Part shown: positions 46,540 to 59,956 of the stretch, one piece after another
Layout: each line of letters opens with the position of its first letter
How positions within the stretch are numbered: the first letter of the stretch is position 1
Source of the DNA: Platerodrilus igneus
Taxonomy: Eukaryota; Arthropoda; Insecta; Coleoptera; Lycidae
Length of the DNA stretch: 64,000 nucleotides
Assembly (NCBI GenBank): GCA_036346225.1
Contig: JARFIW010000139.1
Coordinates: 496,001-560,000, forward strand
Direction: 5' to 3'
Program-made: the position numbers and the translations under genes
Notes under the pieces: generated by a model
Database searches by the model: none
What the model was told of the DNA's origin: nothing
Seen by the model: the letters and a program-made list of their open reading frames with translations, nothing else

Positions 46540-49500
46540 TTTGAGCGTCTCAATATTGCTTGTAATTCCAAATGCTGTTAAAAAATTGGCTGGTGGAATG
46601 AAATTCTTGGTCGACGATATGAATCGGTTTAATCAAGGCCTAATGCGATAGCGACTAAGCTCATGAAGAGTGGCCGTGAGTAAAAGTGGGCTAAAATAAC
46701 AGGGATGGTATTTCTTATTAGGGTGCCAGGGAGAGTGAGCCGAATAGAACAATTCGCATTAATCTCCCTAGCCTTGCAATAAACCACACAACACGTAATG
46801 ACATGATTAAGACCAATAAATTAATTACTCATACAGAATCATTAACATATACCATTACTAAACTTAATAATTGCAAGCACTAACCAAGGTGCACTACTGT
46901 AACCAATAAATAAAGAAGCTTGAGACAAGAACAGTTTGAATAGCATATAATGAGTTGTACATAGCAATATACACGGATATAAATTTTATATTTATTACAG
47001 ATTATTTCACGTCCACGTTGGTACCATAGCTAACGTTTACAAACTTTAGAATATTAAATCCGTTGGAAAAGTGGATTAAATATTTTATAATTACTCTTAA
47101 ATACAAGATCTTCTATTATAAAAGTTGTGTTTATAAATTGCATAACGGCCTTCTTCGTATAAGTATACGTACTAATTTAAGGTACCGGTTAATAGACTTG
47201 ATTTTAAATAAACCTGCGATCGCAAACGTATGAACAGTTATCAGTAAAGGTCAATGTAAACCTCGATAAATCGCAGGTGTCCACAATCGTGACGAGACGT
47301 ATATGGCGGTATGAATAAGCGAGTTGCTATCAAACTCCAGATTAGCTTTGCATGCATAGATACAAAGAGGATAATTAAACGGCATGCGCTTGAAGTACTA
47401 GGTCGTAGTTGAACTACCATGTACTTGAGCTTTAGAAGGTACGTGAACCCTAATATATCGATAAAATCTTACAACAAATCAACAATCAAAATTGATATTA
47501 GCTTGGTTGGTATAAGGGTGAAATAGTGATAGTATAGCAGTCTGACTGGATTTAAATCCCGTAATGGAAATTATAATATAACACTAACCGACTTAAAAAT
47601 CTCTATATTTTAGAGTAATATAAATAATCACACACGCGACGAATATTATCACAGTTAGTTGTTTCCAGGTCGACAGTTGCTATCAAAGAAAACGAATATC
47701 TTCAAAACATTCATACAATAACAACTAATTAGGCAGGTGCTAATAGAATCTACAAGAATACCCATATTATAGGCAACCATAACCCCACATACAATACAAC
47801 AGATTGCATAATATCAGACAAATCAATAAAGGATAGATTTGCGGAATAGATACGTTACACAGGAACTCAAACTTGCAAAAGATGGCACAAAAAATTTGAT
47901 TAAAACCTATGTAGGGTAATAGGGACGGATCGGCCTATATGGATGTCGATGATTGAGAAACCGTGCTTACAATTGAATATAATTTACTGGCTCAAAGTAT
48001 AATTAATAGTTTTCCAAAGCTTAACACTTATTTTAAAGTTGTTTTAGCATTATCTTTGAACATATCGAAATTTGAAAACAAAAATTTCCTTAATTTAGAG
48101 TATTTCTGCAAGCTTTCCTTTGTTAATGTTAACATGGTTTAAATATAATTTATAGTAAAGATACATATGGATAAAAGTGAGCAAAAGATAACGCTTGAAC
48201 GACTCACATCTGTCTCACTGGGGTAATACATTTATTAAATTTGCTTCGAGTGGGTTATTATTAGGTTTAAGCACCAATGCATAAATAACGAAATTTAGGG
48301 AGTTCATTATATGTTCAAGCGAAATTGTATACTCAAGTGAGACAGAGTATCGATTTATCATCACCGTCAACACTTCTGCTTCAGATAATAACATTCCGCC
48401 TTATGCATAATGTAGTACAAATTTATCGTAATCATTACCTCTCTACCATAAAACAAATATAACATCCAACGGGTGCACTACGTGAAGCAGACACGTATAA
48501 TATTAGGGATCTGAAGTTATAATCTCACCGAGGAAATTATTGTTTAGCTTTAAGTAGCAAAATTAAGAAAATATTTGCTTTAGCGTTGTACAAGCGTTAA
48601 ATAAAACCACAAGATGACAGTGCATATAATTTATACTAGTGCAAATTTATACATTCATTACTATATTTACAGTCTAAAAGATTTTTTTTTAATTTTACCG
48701 CTTCCTGGTATTTGAATAGGAATTGTGTAAAAAAAAAAGAGATTTGATCTTACGTATAGATCACATCGTTTATTTTTATTACTGATCCTGTAAGGTTAAA
48801 ACGCACGGGTCAGACAGAAATAGAAAGGACAGTTCAGTAAGGACCCGCTGTATCACAATTACGTATAAAAAGATAAGCGACTTCAGAAATACCGGGTTAA
48901 CTACAATTGCGGAGAGTAGGTTTGTTCACATAGACAAAGAAAGGACTACAACAGCAGAAGGTGCAGTTTAAGATTGTTGAACGTATAATGATGCGTTCAA
49001 AAATGAACAATGGTGTCACATATAGAGTAAAATTCGTAATACTACAGTGTTAAGAAACTTAAATTGCCACACCTTTACAAAGTACATGCTCCTAGTTGAT
49101 ACGATGTCATGTAATAGGTCACACAAATAAAGTGGATTACAATATATGGTAACGTCATAGCCTTGATTTTAAGAGAATTAATCCAAAGTGAATTTTTATT
49201 TCAAAAAAAGTCACCCTGCTGGAAATATTCTCAAGTGAACACTGCATAACGTAAAAACAGCTTGCTAAAGAATCGAGCAACACGTACTTAAAGCTCATAT
49301 TTTGATGGTTTCTACCATTTCCAATAGTTACAAATTCATACATACATCATTAATCTCATAAGTGATGCGGTTCAAGTGCGAGTTTCCGCGTGTGCCGTTC
49401 TCCCACACTCAGCAACACCTAAAAACAACGTAACAACTAGTAAGGTTAGTTTGATACTGTTATTCACGTTTACTAACCCAAACTAGCTTCTTCAGTGCAT

Positions 49501-50530
49501 TTTATCAATTTTTATTTATAGCATTATCGATCCTATCTTGAGCCTTGGTCTCTTTGTAATGTGCCCTCTATCGTTTTATTAAGTCACCATTAAAGTAGAC
49601 TATCTATCTTTAGGTGTTAGCAGCTTTCATGACCTTCCATATTGCCACCGTTATTGAATTCAATTAAATCTTGCTTCTCTCGATAACGTGATCCGCTAAA
49701 ATGTATAAAAGGAGAATGCAAACAAAGGTTTAAAAAAACGCAGTATCGAAAATTAATAAACTTTCCATTATATAGCATCGAACTTTTCTTAGGATTAAAT
49801 TTCCTAAAAGAAGCAGTAATGATATTTACTTTTATATTAATATCGAAAACCAATTTCCTCCAGAAATTTATAAATTTACATACTTTATTTTACGTCTGTT
49901 AATCTTACAAAGTGCCTTCTTTAAAAGTTTAGGTCGTGCTGAAATAATGAATGAACTTGTATATACACAGTCGAGGAGATGACATTTAGAGCCGGAGTAT
50001 ATAAGAGATAAAAGAAACAATATTTACCGCAACAACCGAAGCTTGATCTCATAATGAATGTACATTACGCTTTTACTCATATCATTTGAATATTACACGC
50101 ACTCTTCCAATGACTTAAACACTAATTTGACCATATTTTTTTCAATGATGTAGTTAAAACCTTTTCGTAAATCATTAATACGCTTTGACATCATTCCACC
50201 AAGCACGTGTCCAAGTGAAAGTGGCCGACGCCATACGTACATATGTGAAGAAGTTAAAAAATTGAACACCTTTATTTTTAAATTTAGATTTGTTCTAATT
50301 ACAATTCATGCCAGCTTGATTGCTTCACAATGGATAAGTTTGTAATTTTAAAGATGTTACGTAAAAGTTGGGATCTAGAAAATCTGGTAGATATCTCATA
50401 GAGAAACATGGCAAATTCTCATGCTCAAAATCCAGCAGTCTAATGAATTATCGTTGATCTCGGCTGTAGCTAAGGTAAACATTGACAACTAAGTCAGGGA
50501 TGGAAAGGTTAAGCACTTGTCTAGGACTGA
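46540..50530. other. Gene-poor AT-rich stretch
   Basis: About 4 kb with no recognisable gene, RNA or repeat pair. A sequence near 47490-47580 has weak tRNA-like A and B boxes but does not fold convincingly. The first few hundred bases may be the LTR of Gag element 2. Confidence 0.4.
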
Positions 50531-50539
50531 AGTGCTATT

Positions 50540-51270
50540 ATTTAAACTTGTCCAAATTTATTGTGAGATTAGCACTCTTAATGCGCTCTTTTACCTTGTT
50601 TAATAACTAAATGTGTTCTTCAAATGGCGATGAACAAAGAATGATATCATCCAAGTAACAAATATATTGGGTTCAAATTGAGGACCAAATATTGCGTCTA
50701 CTAATCGTTGTTGCGTTTGTGCACTATTTTTTAACCCAAAAGGTACGGTAACAAATATATACTGACCTCTAGAGATCACGCTAAAAGCAGTCTTGTCTTG
50801 AGCACTTTCAGAAAGAGGAATTTGCCAAAAACTTTTTGTAAGATCCACACTAAATATAAAATTAGCATTAAATGAATTAAGTATCCTATCAATATTTGCC
50901 ATTGGATAACTATCGTGTTTCGTGATGTCTTTCAACATTCTGCCATCAAAACAAAGCCTATATTCACCAGATGATTTCTTTACTAGGAGCACTGGAGAAT
51001 TCCATGGACTGTGACAAGGCTCAACTACACCCAAACGAAGCATCTCATCTAACTCATCGTTTAAAATTTTATTTATGTATGGCGACATGACATAAGGTTT
51101 CTTCCTTACAGGTTTTGCATCACCCGTCTCAATATGCATTACTATTTTATCGGTTCGACCCAATCTATCGACACTACTAATTTCACCAAAGGAATTTATA
51201 ACATGCTGGGCTAATTTGTGAGCATCTGAAGCGTCATCTAAATATAGCAAACAATCTTTACATATTTAAG
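50540..51270 (-). pseudogene. Ty3/gypsy reverse transcriptase, N-terminal half (element 1)
   Basis: Minus strand, 51250 to about 50540. RT fingers and palm: KPYVMSPYINKILNDELDEM, VVEPCHSPWNSPVLLVKK, YRLCFDGRMLKDITKHDSYP, FSVDLTKSFWQIPL (first catalytic Asp present) and FVTVPFGLKNSAQTQQRLVD. A 1-nt loss near 50655 puts the catalytic Y-x-D-D box out of frame. Homology fades after about 50540, with no thumb, RNase H or integrase. RT normally makes cDNA of the element RNA in cytoplasmic particles; this copy cannot. Confidence 0.9.
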
Positions 51271-51337
51271 GTACAGAAGAAAATCCTATATACGGCAATT
51301 GATTTCTTACGTGACCTTGTATGTACCAAGAATTATT

Positions 51338-51631
51338 CTAAAAATAAGCTATAAGTCCAAATAATTTCGCAAAATCGCTTCCAAAAATAAATGCGTGAGG
51401 CAAAGAAGGTACTACAAGAGCAAAAAGAACACGACACTGAGTTCCTATACAGATGGGCAAATCAACTACACCTACTACGGGTTTTAAAGCTCTATCCGCA
51501 GTAGATACACCTTTTCTAGCGGAACGAAAAATCTTCAACTTCAACTTTTCAACTAAGGAAATAGCTAGGGATCCAACTATCGACGTAGTACATCCAGAAT
51601 CTAGTAGACCAGTGATGTCTCTATCAAACAA
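51338..51631 (-). pseudogene. Ty3/gypsy aspartic protease region (element 1)
   Basis: Retropepsin-like segment: ITGLLDSGCTTSIVG carries the active-site D-S-G, followed by a flap-region stretch and FIFGSDFAKLFGL near the end. The usual motif is D-T/S-G, so the residue triad is acceptable. It is separated from the RT by a stop and frame change near 51270-51338. Confidence 0.8.
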
Positions 51632-52480
51632 CTAAACCATAACATATGGACGATTATCACAGGGTTTCTCTATGAACAATAAATCAGTCCTTGGGGTATA
51701 GGACGTGGTACAAAACTGTTTAATTACTTTAAGCCAATCTAACCATTTTTCTTTACTAAAATATTTCTTCTGGTTACATAACATAACAGTAGCCTTTTGA
51801 AACGAAGCAGGATGTTGGCTACGCAGCATATGCTTTCTTACTCGTTTTTTGAGCAGGATGGACAGGAATTTAATGTCACACTTTGGTGACCACAGCAATA
51901 ACAAAAAAATTTTCTTTCTAGCACTACAAATCGTAAACGTATGGCCGAGACTTGAACAATTCCAACAGATAGGTGGCTTCTTACTTGATAAATCTTGAGA
52001 ATTAACAGAAACAGGACTAGAGATATTTTTATCAAGAACTTGAACTTGCGGAGACGACTTATTTTTATAGTCATGGCTTGCAGATGCAGAAAAATTTTGA
52101 TTCGAGACCGGATGTTTATAACTAAATTGCGGCTTGTGATTAAAATTATTTTTATTAAAATTACTTGACATAGCAGATAATGACTTTTGTTTCAATAAAG
52201 AGGCCTCTTCCAGTTTCTTACACGATCTTCTCAGTGTTGACATGTCTTCTATTTCAGACACTGCAAGTTGTGAAATTAAATCAAGCAACAAATGTTTCCT
52301 AATAAACCTGACTTTAGTGTTTTCTACCGGGACTTGTGGTAACCTACAAAATAAACTTTCCATATGGGCAATAAATAAAACAACAGACTGATGCTTTTGC
52401 TGTCTACATGATTTAATACTTTCCCATACTTCATTCTCAAAATGAACAGGTAAAAAATCTTCTTTTAAACGACACACAAG
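51632..52480 (-). pseudogene. Ty3/gypsy Gag, capsid C-terminus and zinc knuckles (element 1)
   Basis: Minus strand. The capsid part (52200-52477) includes VWESIKSCRQQKHQSV, FIAHMESLFCRLPQVP and IRKHLLLDLISQLAV. A basic/Ser-rich linker leads to a zinc knuckle CWNCSSLGHTFTIC (C-x2-C-x4-H-x4-C) near 51940-51980. A second Cys/His cluster (CYCCGHQSV...C..C) follows only in another frame (51838-52074), so a frameshift near 51910 lies in an A/T run. It leads to the protease. Confidence 0.85.
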
Positions 52481-52625
52481 AGAATTCTAGTCACTCAATG
52501 GATTTTTTACACTTCTATACCAAAGAAGTCCTTCTTTTTCAAAAACCTCAACGAAACTGTGCCAACTCAGTCACTCTATCTAAAAATGTATACAGTTCCT
52601 TATGATCTCCATTAAATTTTACTGA

Positions 52626-53183
52626 TCAGGAACCAAGAGGTGTTGGCGGTAAAAGATACGTTACAGTGTGCATGAGTACACCAACTGTTGAAGGGGACGC
52701 ATGAATTGTTTCATTCTGAGTGGAAGAATCTAAAATTTTATTCACTCTATCATATAATTCTGCCTCTAAAATAATAACTGTAGCAATCGTTTCATTTTTA
52801 AATATAATTGCCTCAACTGAATTTTCTAAGGGAACTTGCATCCTCTTAACACGACCAGACAAATGAATCAACCTCGACTGAACTCTTTTAAAAACAGAAT
52901 CTGAAGAATTTCCTTCAAATTCAGGCAAAATATTTTTTATTGACTCAAAAGTATCATTAATTTCTGCGCATTCCACAAAAAATTTCACTGTATATTTTGA
53001 AAGATCAATTAAACAACCAGGTTTTCCAACTTCCTTTGACAATAAACGACCTACAATTTTTCTCTTCTCAGAAACAGACCTAGTACTCTTTATACTACGA
53101 ATATTTAATTCATATTCTAATTCTTCTTTATGCAAGTATTGTAACGAATATATATTCTGTGGCGCTGGTTTTAAAAAGATCAC
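52626..53183 (-). pseudogene. Ty3/gypsy Gag, N-terminal half (element 1)
   Basis: Minus-strand frame starting near 53183. YLHKEELEYELNIRSI...RSVSEKRKIVGRLL is the conserved start seen in many insect gypsy Gags. The remainder is helical and charged. The 52480-52626 gap to the capsid part contains a frame change and a stop near 52485. It is the 5' end of the coding region. The LTR and PBS upstream (beyond 53183) were not recognised. Confidence 0.8.
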
Positions 53184-56100
53184 GTCTATTCATTGTAGAT
53201 CTGTGATATCTGATTTTTTGTATTCAATATAGTTATATCTGAAGGAAACAATTTCACAATAGAACAGGACATTATTACCATTTAATTAGCTTTAAATGCA
53301 TTACTAGGAAATATTTAATAGCAATAAACATTTTAAAAACGTATTTAAAAAGGACTACGTAACGAATAAGTCATTTGTGTTGCCTAATCCGTAGGCGGAT
53401 TATATTCCTTCGGTTATTAAATTAAAATAGCGCTTGGGTAAATAGTGTCACGAGGTGACGCGCAAGACATATGAGCTGTTCTCTACGTGGAGGATACGAA
53501 AGGCAAATTCGCCATTGTGGTTTAACATGTGAACGAAGCTGCAAACTTAAGAGGATGCGGACACAATCCCGTGTCAAGTGGAGTCTTCGGATACCCATAA
53601 TATAGTAGGGGGATAGGAATCGTGGTCGTTTTGGGGGCCCCAGAATGGTTATCATTCTTTAAGTTCCGGCAAGACAATGGATCACGCTTCTTAACAAAAA
53701 TGGCTAGAGAGGTCGGTGATTATTAACGATGAGACCACAATATTTAAGTAATTTTTATACTAAAACAAAATATCTTTAATTCCTTTGCGTTTGGAATAAC
53801 CAGATTTATATTTAGTAATTAAAGCAACTTTCGTTAAGGATGTATGTAAAGCTGCTGTTCGACATTTCTTGGAGAACACGTATTGATCAGATGTTGGTCG
53901 TCAACGTTAAACCCTAGGCATCAAATTTTGTAAGCAGGACTTGAACTTGTGCATCGCAGTTTGCTAGGAAGAAGTAAATTCTTCGCTAAGCCCAGGTATT
54001 TAAACTTTCAGTTATTACGTTTGCTAGCCTTTTAAAAGTATGGATTGACGAACGATATTAAATTTTATAGAAGATTACTTAATCATGTTAAATTTTGCGG
54101 ACGAATTAACTTTGCGTGAGTTCATAAATAGTAATATTTCTTTAATTTGATAACAAAGTTATTTGCTAAAATTGTGCTAAACAAATTTAAATAACGCGAA
54201 ATATGGTTCTTTAGGAAGTAATATTAAAGTAATTTTGTAAGACACGTGGAATATACATATGTTCAAAAATATTGAGATTCCAAAGTCCACTTCCTGTTTA
54301 AAAAGGTATAATTACAGATGTCTAATCTTTAGTAAGGTCATTGTGTCATTTCTATACCAGGATAAATTCGAAATTTTATTTACTTAAAATAGTTACGTGT
54401 GGTTTAGATTTTTTTTAAGGAATATGAACTAAACTTATTTGAAATATATGTAAACCAATACACAGATCTGTTCGTTGGGTATCATGAATCTTGTTTTAAA
54501 GTATTATTAAAAGTAAGGTCTTGTTATGTCAATACAGATTTATAATTAAAATCAGAATTCAATTTTATTATTTTGTATTTGTAACTATATTTAACAAAAA
54601 ACGAAAAGAGAGAAACTACATTAAATTACATTTTTGGATTCAAGTTTTTTATTCTATGAATAATTAATTTTAATAAGAATATCTTGGAGAAAATAAATTC
54701 TCTGAGTGGCGAAATTAGACGAATACTGAAACAATATAAAAGTACAGACATGTTACAATTGATTTATTCTAGATATCCATTTTTAACTAAAATACCTTTG
54801 GTGTGGTAATCTCAAGATGATCAACTCATAATTATTATTATGCTCTTTTATTGAAAAGCACAAATAGTGTCTTTTTAATAGAAAATTTGTTGTGTAACTT
54901 TTTCTTTCAGGATCATCGTGATAGAAGAGGATGCAGATACGTTCAAGAGGTTTCCAGATGTGTTAGTTCGTTAAGTTGTAAGTTTTTTATGGTGCTTATA
55001 TCCAATGAGTTTCTGTATCTTCTCATAGGAGTATTGAATTTCTTGTATTGTCCATATAGATACAGTGGCGCTCAATTTCCCTTTATCTTTCTACGTTTGC
55101 TTATTATTGAGTTTATACCATACCCACGCCAATTCTCATTGCTCACCCTTGGGGTAATTCCCAAACTAAGCAGCGAACAAGTAAAAAAGAATAAAGCTTC
55201 ACTTGTATCCAACGAGTGGAGGCCAAGATGTTTCAGTATACCATTTGATAGATATCTGCCATTTTTAAATTTAGTATTTAGAAAAATGATAATCAAACTT
55301 TACAAAAAGACAATACTTCACTTATGACTGCGAACAATTAAGAAATATCGACAAAATATTACAGCTCAAAAATTTACTGCGATAATAAAAATTTTATGAC
55401 TTCAAGTTTAACCAATATTACATCACTAAAATCGAACTAACAAAGACAAGTAAAAAGTTGGTCGAGACCTACTTTTTGATGACAACGTTGCCAAGTGAAG
55501 CCCACATTGGTGGCGACAGTGTAATGAATCTAGCCCCACTCGCTGGGCGCAAGTGTAATTTTATTTTTCTCTTCTCATGTATAATTTCTGAGATTGGCCT
55601 TTATTGAGGGTGTAGTGACACAAGCTGGTGTAGCGAAAGAAAAATACAATGCGCTCGGTCTAAGCTTGGGGTCTATTCCAGTGGAAGCATAAACTGGTCG
55701 GGGTTCTTACTGAGACTAAATCTGTCTTTGAATAAACGAGGGCGCCACTGCCTCAATAAAACTAACCAAAAAGTTCATCCTAAGGATAGACGCAGATAAA
55801 CCTTAAGAGAAAAATATCTACCTGAATTTAGAAATGGAAGAACATAATTTCTTTACTTATTTTTATCTGAATCAAAACGGAAAGATTACTTATTTCATTT
55901 ATTGAGCTGTTGGAAATAAAAAGATCGTGAGTTTTGACTTGTATCTAATAAAAATTTTGTTTCTTTTCAACTATGTACAAAAAAAATTAAAAAGGGTTAC
56001 AGTGTAAATACTATATCGTGGAAGCGAATGTTAATTAAAATTGTTCAGTTGGCAAAAATCATAGCTATTAACAGGGTAGACCTGACCTTAAAAAAATATT

Positions 56101-56830
56101 ATTAAAAATCTTAATACATGATTCGTATTGCTTGTAATCTAAGATCTTGGATTTAACTTACAAAGATTTACTTTATATTATGCCTTAACTCAAAAGCAAA
56201 AGTTAATTAGTAACATAAGTGTCACCTGTTTTAAACAAACACATAAAACTTCACTTTTATCATAAACACGTGTTATTTGTAGGTGTTGTTCTTAACAAAC
56301 GTTGTATAAAAGAATATGAGGAAATGACAAATTTTGCCAAATTATTTAAATTACCCTAAATAAAAATACGATTTGTTTCAACAAGATATCGTTCATACTG
56401 TAGCGGGCTACTGCTACCGCGTTTCACTAATTTAAAACAAGTAATAACAAGAGTCTTTATTACTCACTGTTCACAAGTCTAATTAACAGTATATGCCTTA
56501 TTTATAGATGTTTTCAATCCAATTAACAATGAAGCACTATCACACTAATGAATTTACAAGCACTAATATCTTCTTAAACTAACTTCTTTAAGATTAGTCC
56601 ATTAACAACACTAACACAACTATTTATTTATTACATTTTTGTCTATTTATGTATTCTACAAGCTGCATGTACATTAGACACGTGCACTTAACATTTATGT
56701 TTATGCTTGGTTTTCCAAAAGTTCAACTATATAACTTTACACGATATAAATTTATATTTGACATTTTGATATAGACTAACCTCTTACATTTATTAGCGGT
56801 CTTATATATACTCTGAATTAAAAAGGATGA
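53184..56830. other. Gene-poor AT-rich stretch
   Basis: It should begin with the leader and LTR of gypsy element 1, but no LTR boundary was visible. A 158-codon plus-strand frame (54851-55327) has no family resemblance. Near 55508-55525 'ggtggcgacagtgtaatg' faintly resembles another PBS type. Confidence 0.4.
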
Positions 56831-56832
56831 CT

Positions 56833-56882
56833 CATTCTCCAGAAATTGTTAGAAAAATTCTCGGTCCCTGGAGAATATAAAG
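56833..56882 (+). promoter_or_regulatory. Possible heat-shock-element promoter
   Basis: The stretch holds alternating TTC and GAA modules: 'cattctccagaaattgttag' then 'aaaaattctcggtccctgga' then 'gaatataaag'. Heat-shock factor binds inverted nTTCn/nGAAn repeats. A TATA-like 'aatataaag' and a GC-richer 'tgcctccggcgc' follow immediately, as in many insect heat-shock promoters. No coding frame is recognised downstream. It could also be an LTR promoter. Confidence 0.35.
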
Positions 56883-56899
56883 TGCCTCCGGCGCTTGTG

Positions 56900-59800
56900 T
56901 GTTTGACGGGTTGCCTAATAGTAGCTCGCAACAATACTTATAAAACCAAAAATTCTTAATTTCGTTGTTAAATATTTATTGTTTAGCTAATTCAGCTTTG
57001 CGAACAAAAAGTTAATCACGTCCGTGTTGATTCGTTCGGATCATAAAAAAAAATTGTTCTCACTAGAGTTTCACACATTAAGTAACAACAAAAATACTCA
57101 ACATCTGATGACAAAGCATCAAGCATCAGCCACCTTTTTCTAAGAATCAGGAAAGCTTGTTTTAACAAAACTACAAATTGCATCTTGGGATGTGATTATT
57201 GAAATTAAAATAAAAATTGTTGTCGATTTTCCAATCCATAAATTATATGTGTATAGTTTGCTTGAGTCTTATAAATATAATCAGTACTATATTCTACTAG
57301 AGCTTGTTGCTATGGCTGTAACACCACGGCAAACGTAACTGCCATGACTGAAGCTTCATTTCAGCTACGAGGGCCACAAAATTCACACCATTTTTCTTTT
57401 TTTAAAAAATCGTGTCTACGACTACTTCTTGAATACCAGAATAAATGTTCTACGTTCTATTTTTACGTGCATGGTCATCTCACTACGACTGCGCTTGACT
57501 TCCAGCATGTTTGCGGGGATATATGCTCCTAAATTAAGGTAACTTACAGGGCACGAAATGCAACATGTATTTGCCTAAACAAAAAACGTTACACTATTAT
57601 TAACTAGAAATCGGCGTATCGGGAGTACGCATGAAATTTATAATTATTTAGTTCATAAAATTTATAACCGCAATCTATTTGACGAAAAAGAAAGCACTAG
57701 ATAATATGCATTTCTCTACGTGAAATTCATAAATTGAGATATACGTGCACTAACCTCTAAAAAAGCACGTTTTGCAGGCAGCATCTAGTTTAATAATTAA
57801 TTTTTTCTACTAGCTTCACAGACATTTGGTTTATAAAAACCAAGGTTATAAAAGTAGTTTTATTACAATTTATGTTGAAAATTTAAAAATGTTTAGTTTT
57901 AGTACATTAAATTTCGAGTATTTTTATAGTTTAAGTTATGTTCCACAACTTCAAAGTTTAATTTAATTACACAAGAAAATCGAGTTATCTTATATGATAG
58001 CTACAAAATTCCTTTCTTTCAACTAAATCTTATTTTATAATGACTTCTACACAATCTCGTACCTTATCCTTAGAAAGAGAAAGTGTTCTATTTTTATGAT
58101 GACTGCATGACAATTTTAAGCAAATGTAGAGATTAGTAAACAAAATTTTATCACAGAAGAAGCATATTACTAACCTAAAGGCAGATATTGAATCTAAAAG
58201 AGAATGGTCAAAATAATAACGATGTGTATAATAAAGTTTATAAAAAATTATTGTGAAGGACCTTGATTCCAATATTATTCATGATTGTCTACACAATTAT
58301 AAAGCTGTATCAATGAATGTGTTTAATAAAATTGGTATCTTTGAAAGTGATCTTAAAAGGAAGTTCGATTGAGTCGCCTAAATACATTAAGTAAGCCTAA
58401 ATTTGATTGTGTTATACTCAGAACCCAATTTCTGGTAAGATACGTTATTAAAATCAAGAACAAAATTATGGCATTTAGGTATAAGATTTACTATAGTAAA
58501 ACGAAGCTTTTAGCTCTCTGTAACACGTTTGCGTTACTTTAAATATAAACCAGTTAACAAGGAAAAGGTTAATTTTAGATATACAGAATAAATATGGATG
58601 CACCTTGTGCATTTAGATTTTACGATGTTACCGTTAATTAGGAATGACCTTTTAATTTTAGGTTTCCATAAAGCTACACTGAGAAAAATGTTTATTGCTG
58701 GTAAATATAAATTTATAGCTTGCAAATAAAAAGTTTAGCTAAATATGGGACAGCGACACAGTTTATTAAGGTTTAATAAACCCAGTTTTCTAACACAAGA
58801 CTATTTATGGCAATTACTCAATATCCTAATAAAATTAAGTACTGCTGCTAAATAGACAGTGGTTAATTACAGATATTAATCAACTATTAGCTACAAATAC
58901 AGTAGCTCATAGATCAGAATTAAACATTTTATTTATGATAGGTAAGCAGGTAGCAGTTACTACTCAAATGATGTATTACAGACAGTTATTCAAAATATTA
59001 GTAGGCAATACATTGTATCCTGTCCTCAATATATTTTTTCATTATTACAAATACCTGACATATTTGAATACAATAATTATTTATTCATACCAAATACATA
59101 ATCCATTTACGCATACACCCACTTTAGCAAACACTAATATATAATATATTACTCCTGAATGAACCTATTCATTATTACAAATATGAGTATATTTGTAATG
59201 AAATTACTATTTTATTTATACCAAATACACAGTTTATTCAGGATAGTTCACTGGTTAGTAACTACAGTATATAATAATGCTAATGCTAACTACAACTCTT
59301 ATTTGTGGGTAATATACTGTATAATACTCCTTAATACATTAGTCATATGTGGTAGGTATAGGGTATATTTGGGATTAGTAAATAATTTATTACAGATTAT
59401 AAAAAAAGGTAAACTTTGTTAATTCAATTAATTTTTATTCATTTATGTATAGGTACATAAAACTGTAAACATAATTGTAATTCATACAAAATGAGAGCAT
59501 GTACCTACCAAACCATATAATTATGACAATTTTTCCTTTTACATTAATTTCTTGTATACTTATACAAGCATATAGAATGTATTTCACACACATTATATGG
59601 TTTGGTCTATACCACTTCCTAATAATAAACTGATGTATACAATAAAAAAATAGCTAATAAGCATCTACATAAAATCAGACAAAATTGACATCAAATAAAT
59701 CAAAATTATAACTTAATGAGTACAAAAGAAGAAAACATAAAATTATGTACATGATACCAGAACTTACATATAAGTGTAAATAAAAGTAAAAATTAAACCG

Positions 59801-59956
59801 TTACGATTGCGAGTACCGAAGTAACTAAACCTGCAGCGAATGCAATTAATCGTTTATTATACATAGAAATGTTAAATATAAACTGCTTCTGTAAAAATGC
59901 CTTTAGTGCACAAACAAGCATATGGTCCTTTAATGGGTGTGGTATATTTTAATTAA
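56900..59956. other. Gene-poor AT-rich stretch
   Basis: No gene recognised. Contains an isolated 'cactgagaaaaatg' (about 58676) like the end of the 9936-11628 element, and a small inverted pair 'accaaaccatataat'/'attatatggtttggt' (59508-59612) that may mark a MITE of about 105 bp. Confidence 0.4.

Noticed and set aside
47495..47580. tRNA-like sequence ('tagcttggttggtataagg', then 'ggatttaaatcc')
   Set aside because: A- and B-box-like strings are present, but spacing is off and no acceptor or anticodon stem pairs convincingly.
54851..55327. 158-codon plus-strand frame
   Set aside because: Hydrophobic low-complexity composition, no recognised motif and no neighbouring exon signals that make a gene model.
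55505..55530. Sequence resembling another retroelement PBS ('ggtggcgacagtgtaatg')
   Set aside because: Match is short, with no LTR end or coding remnant attached.
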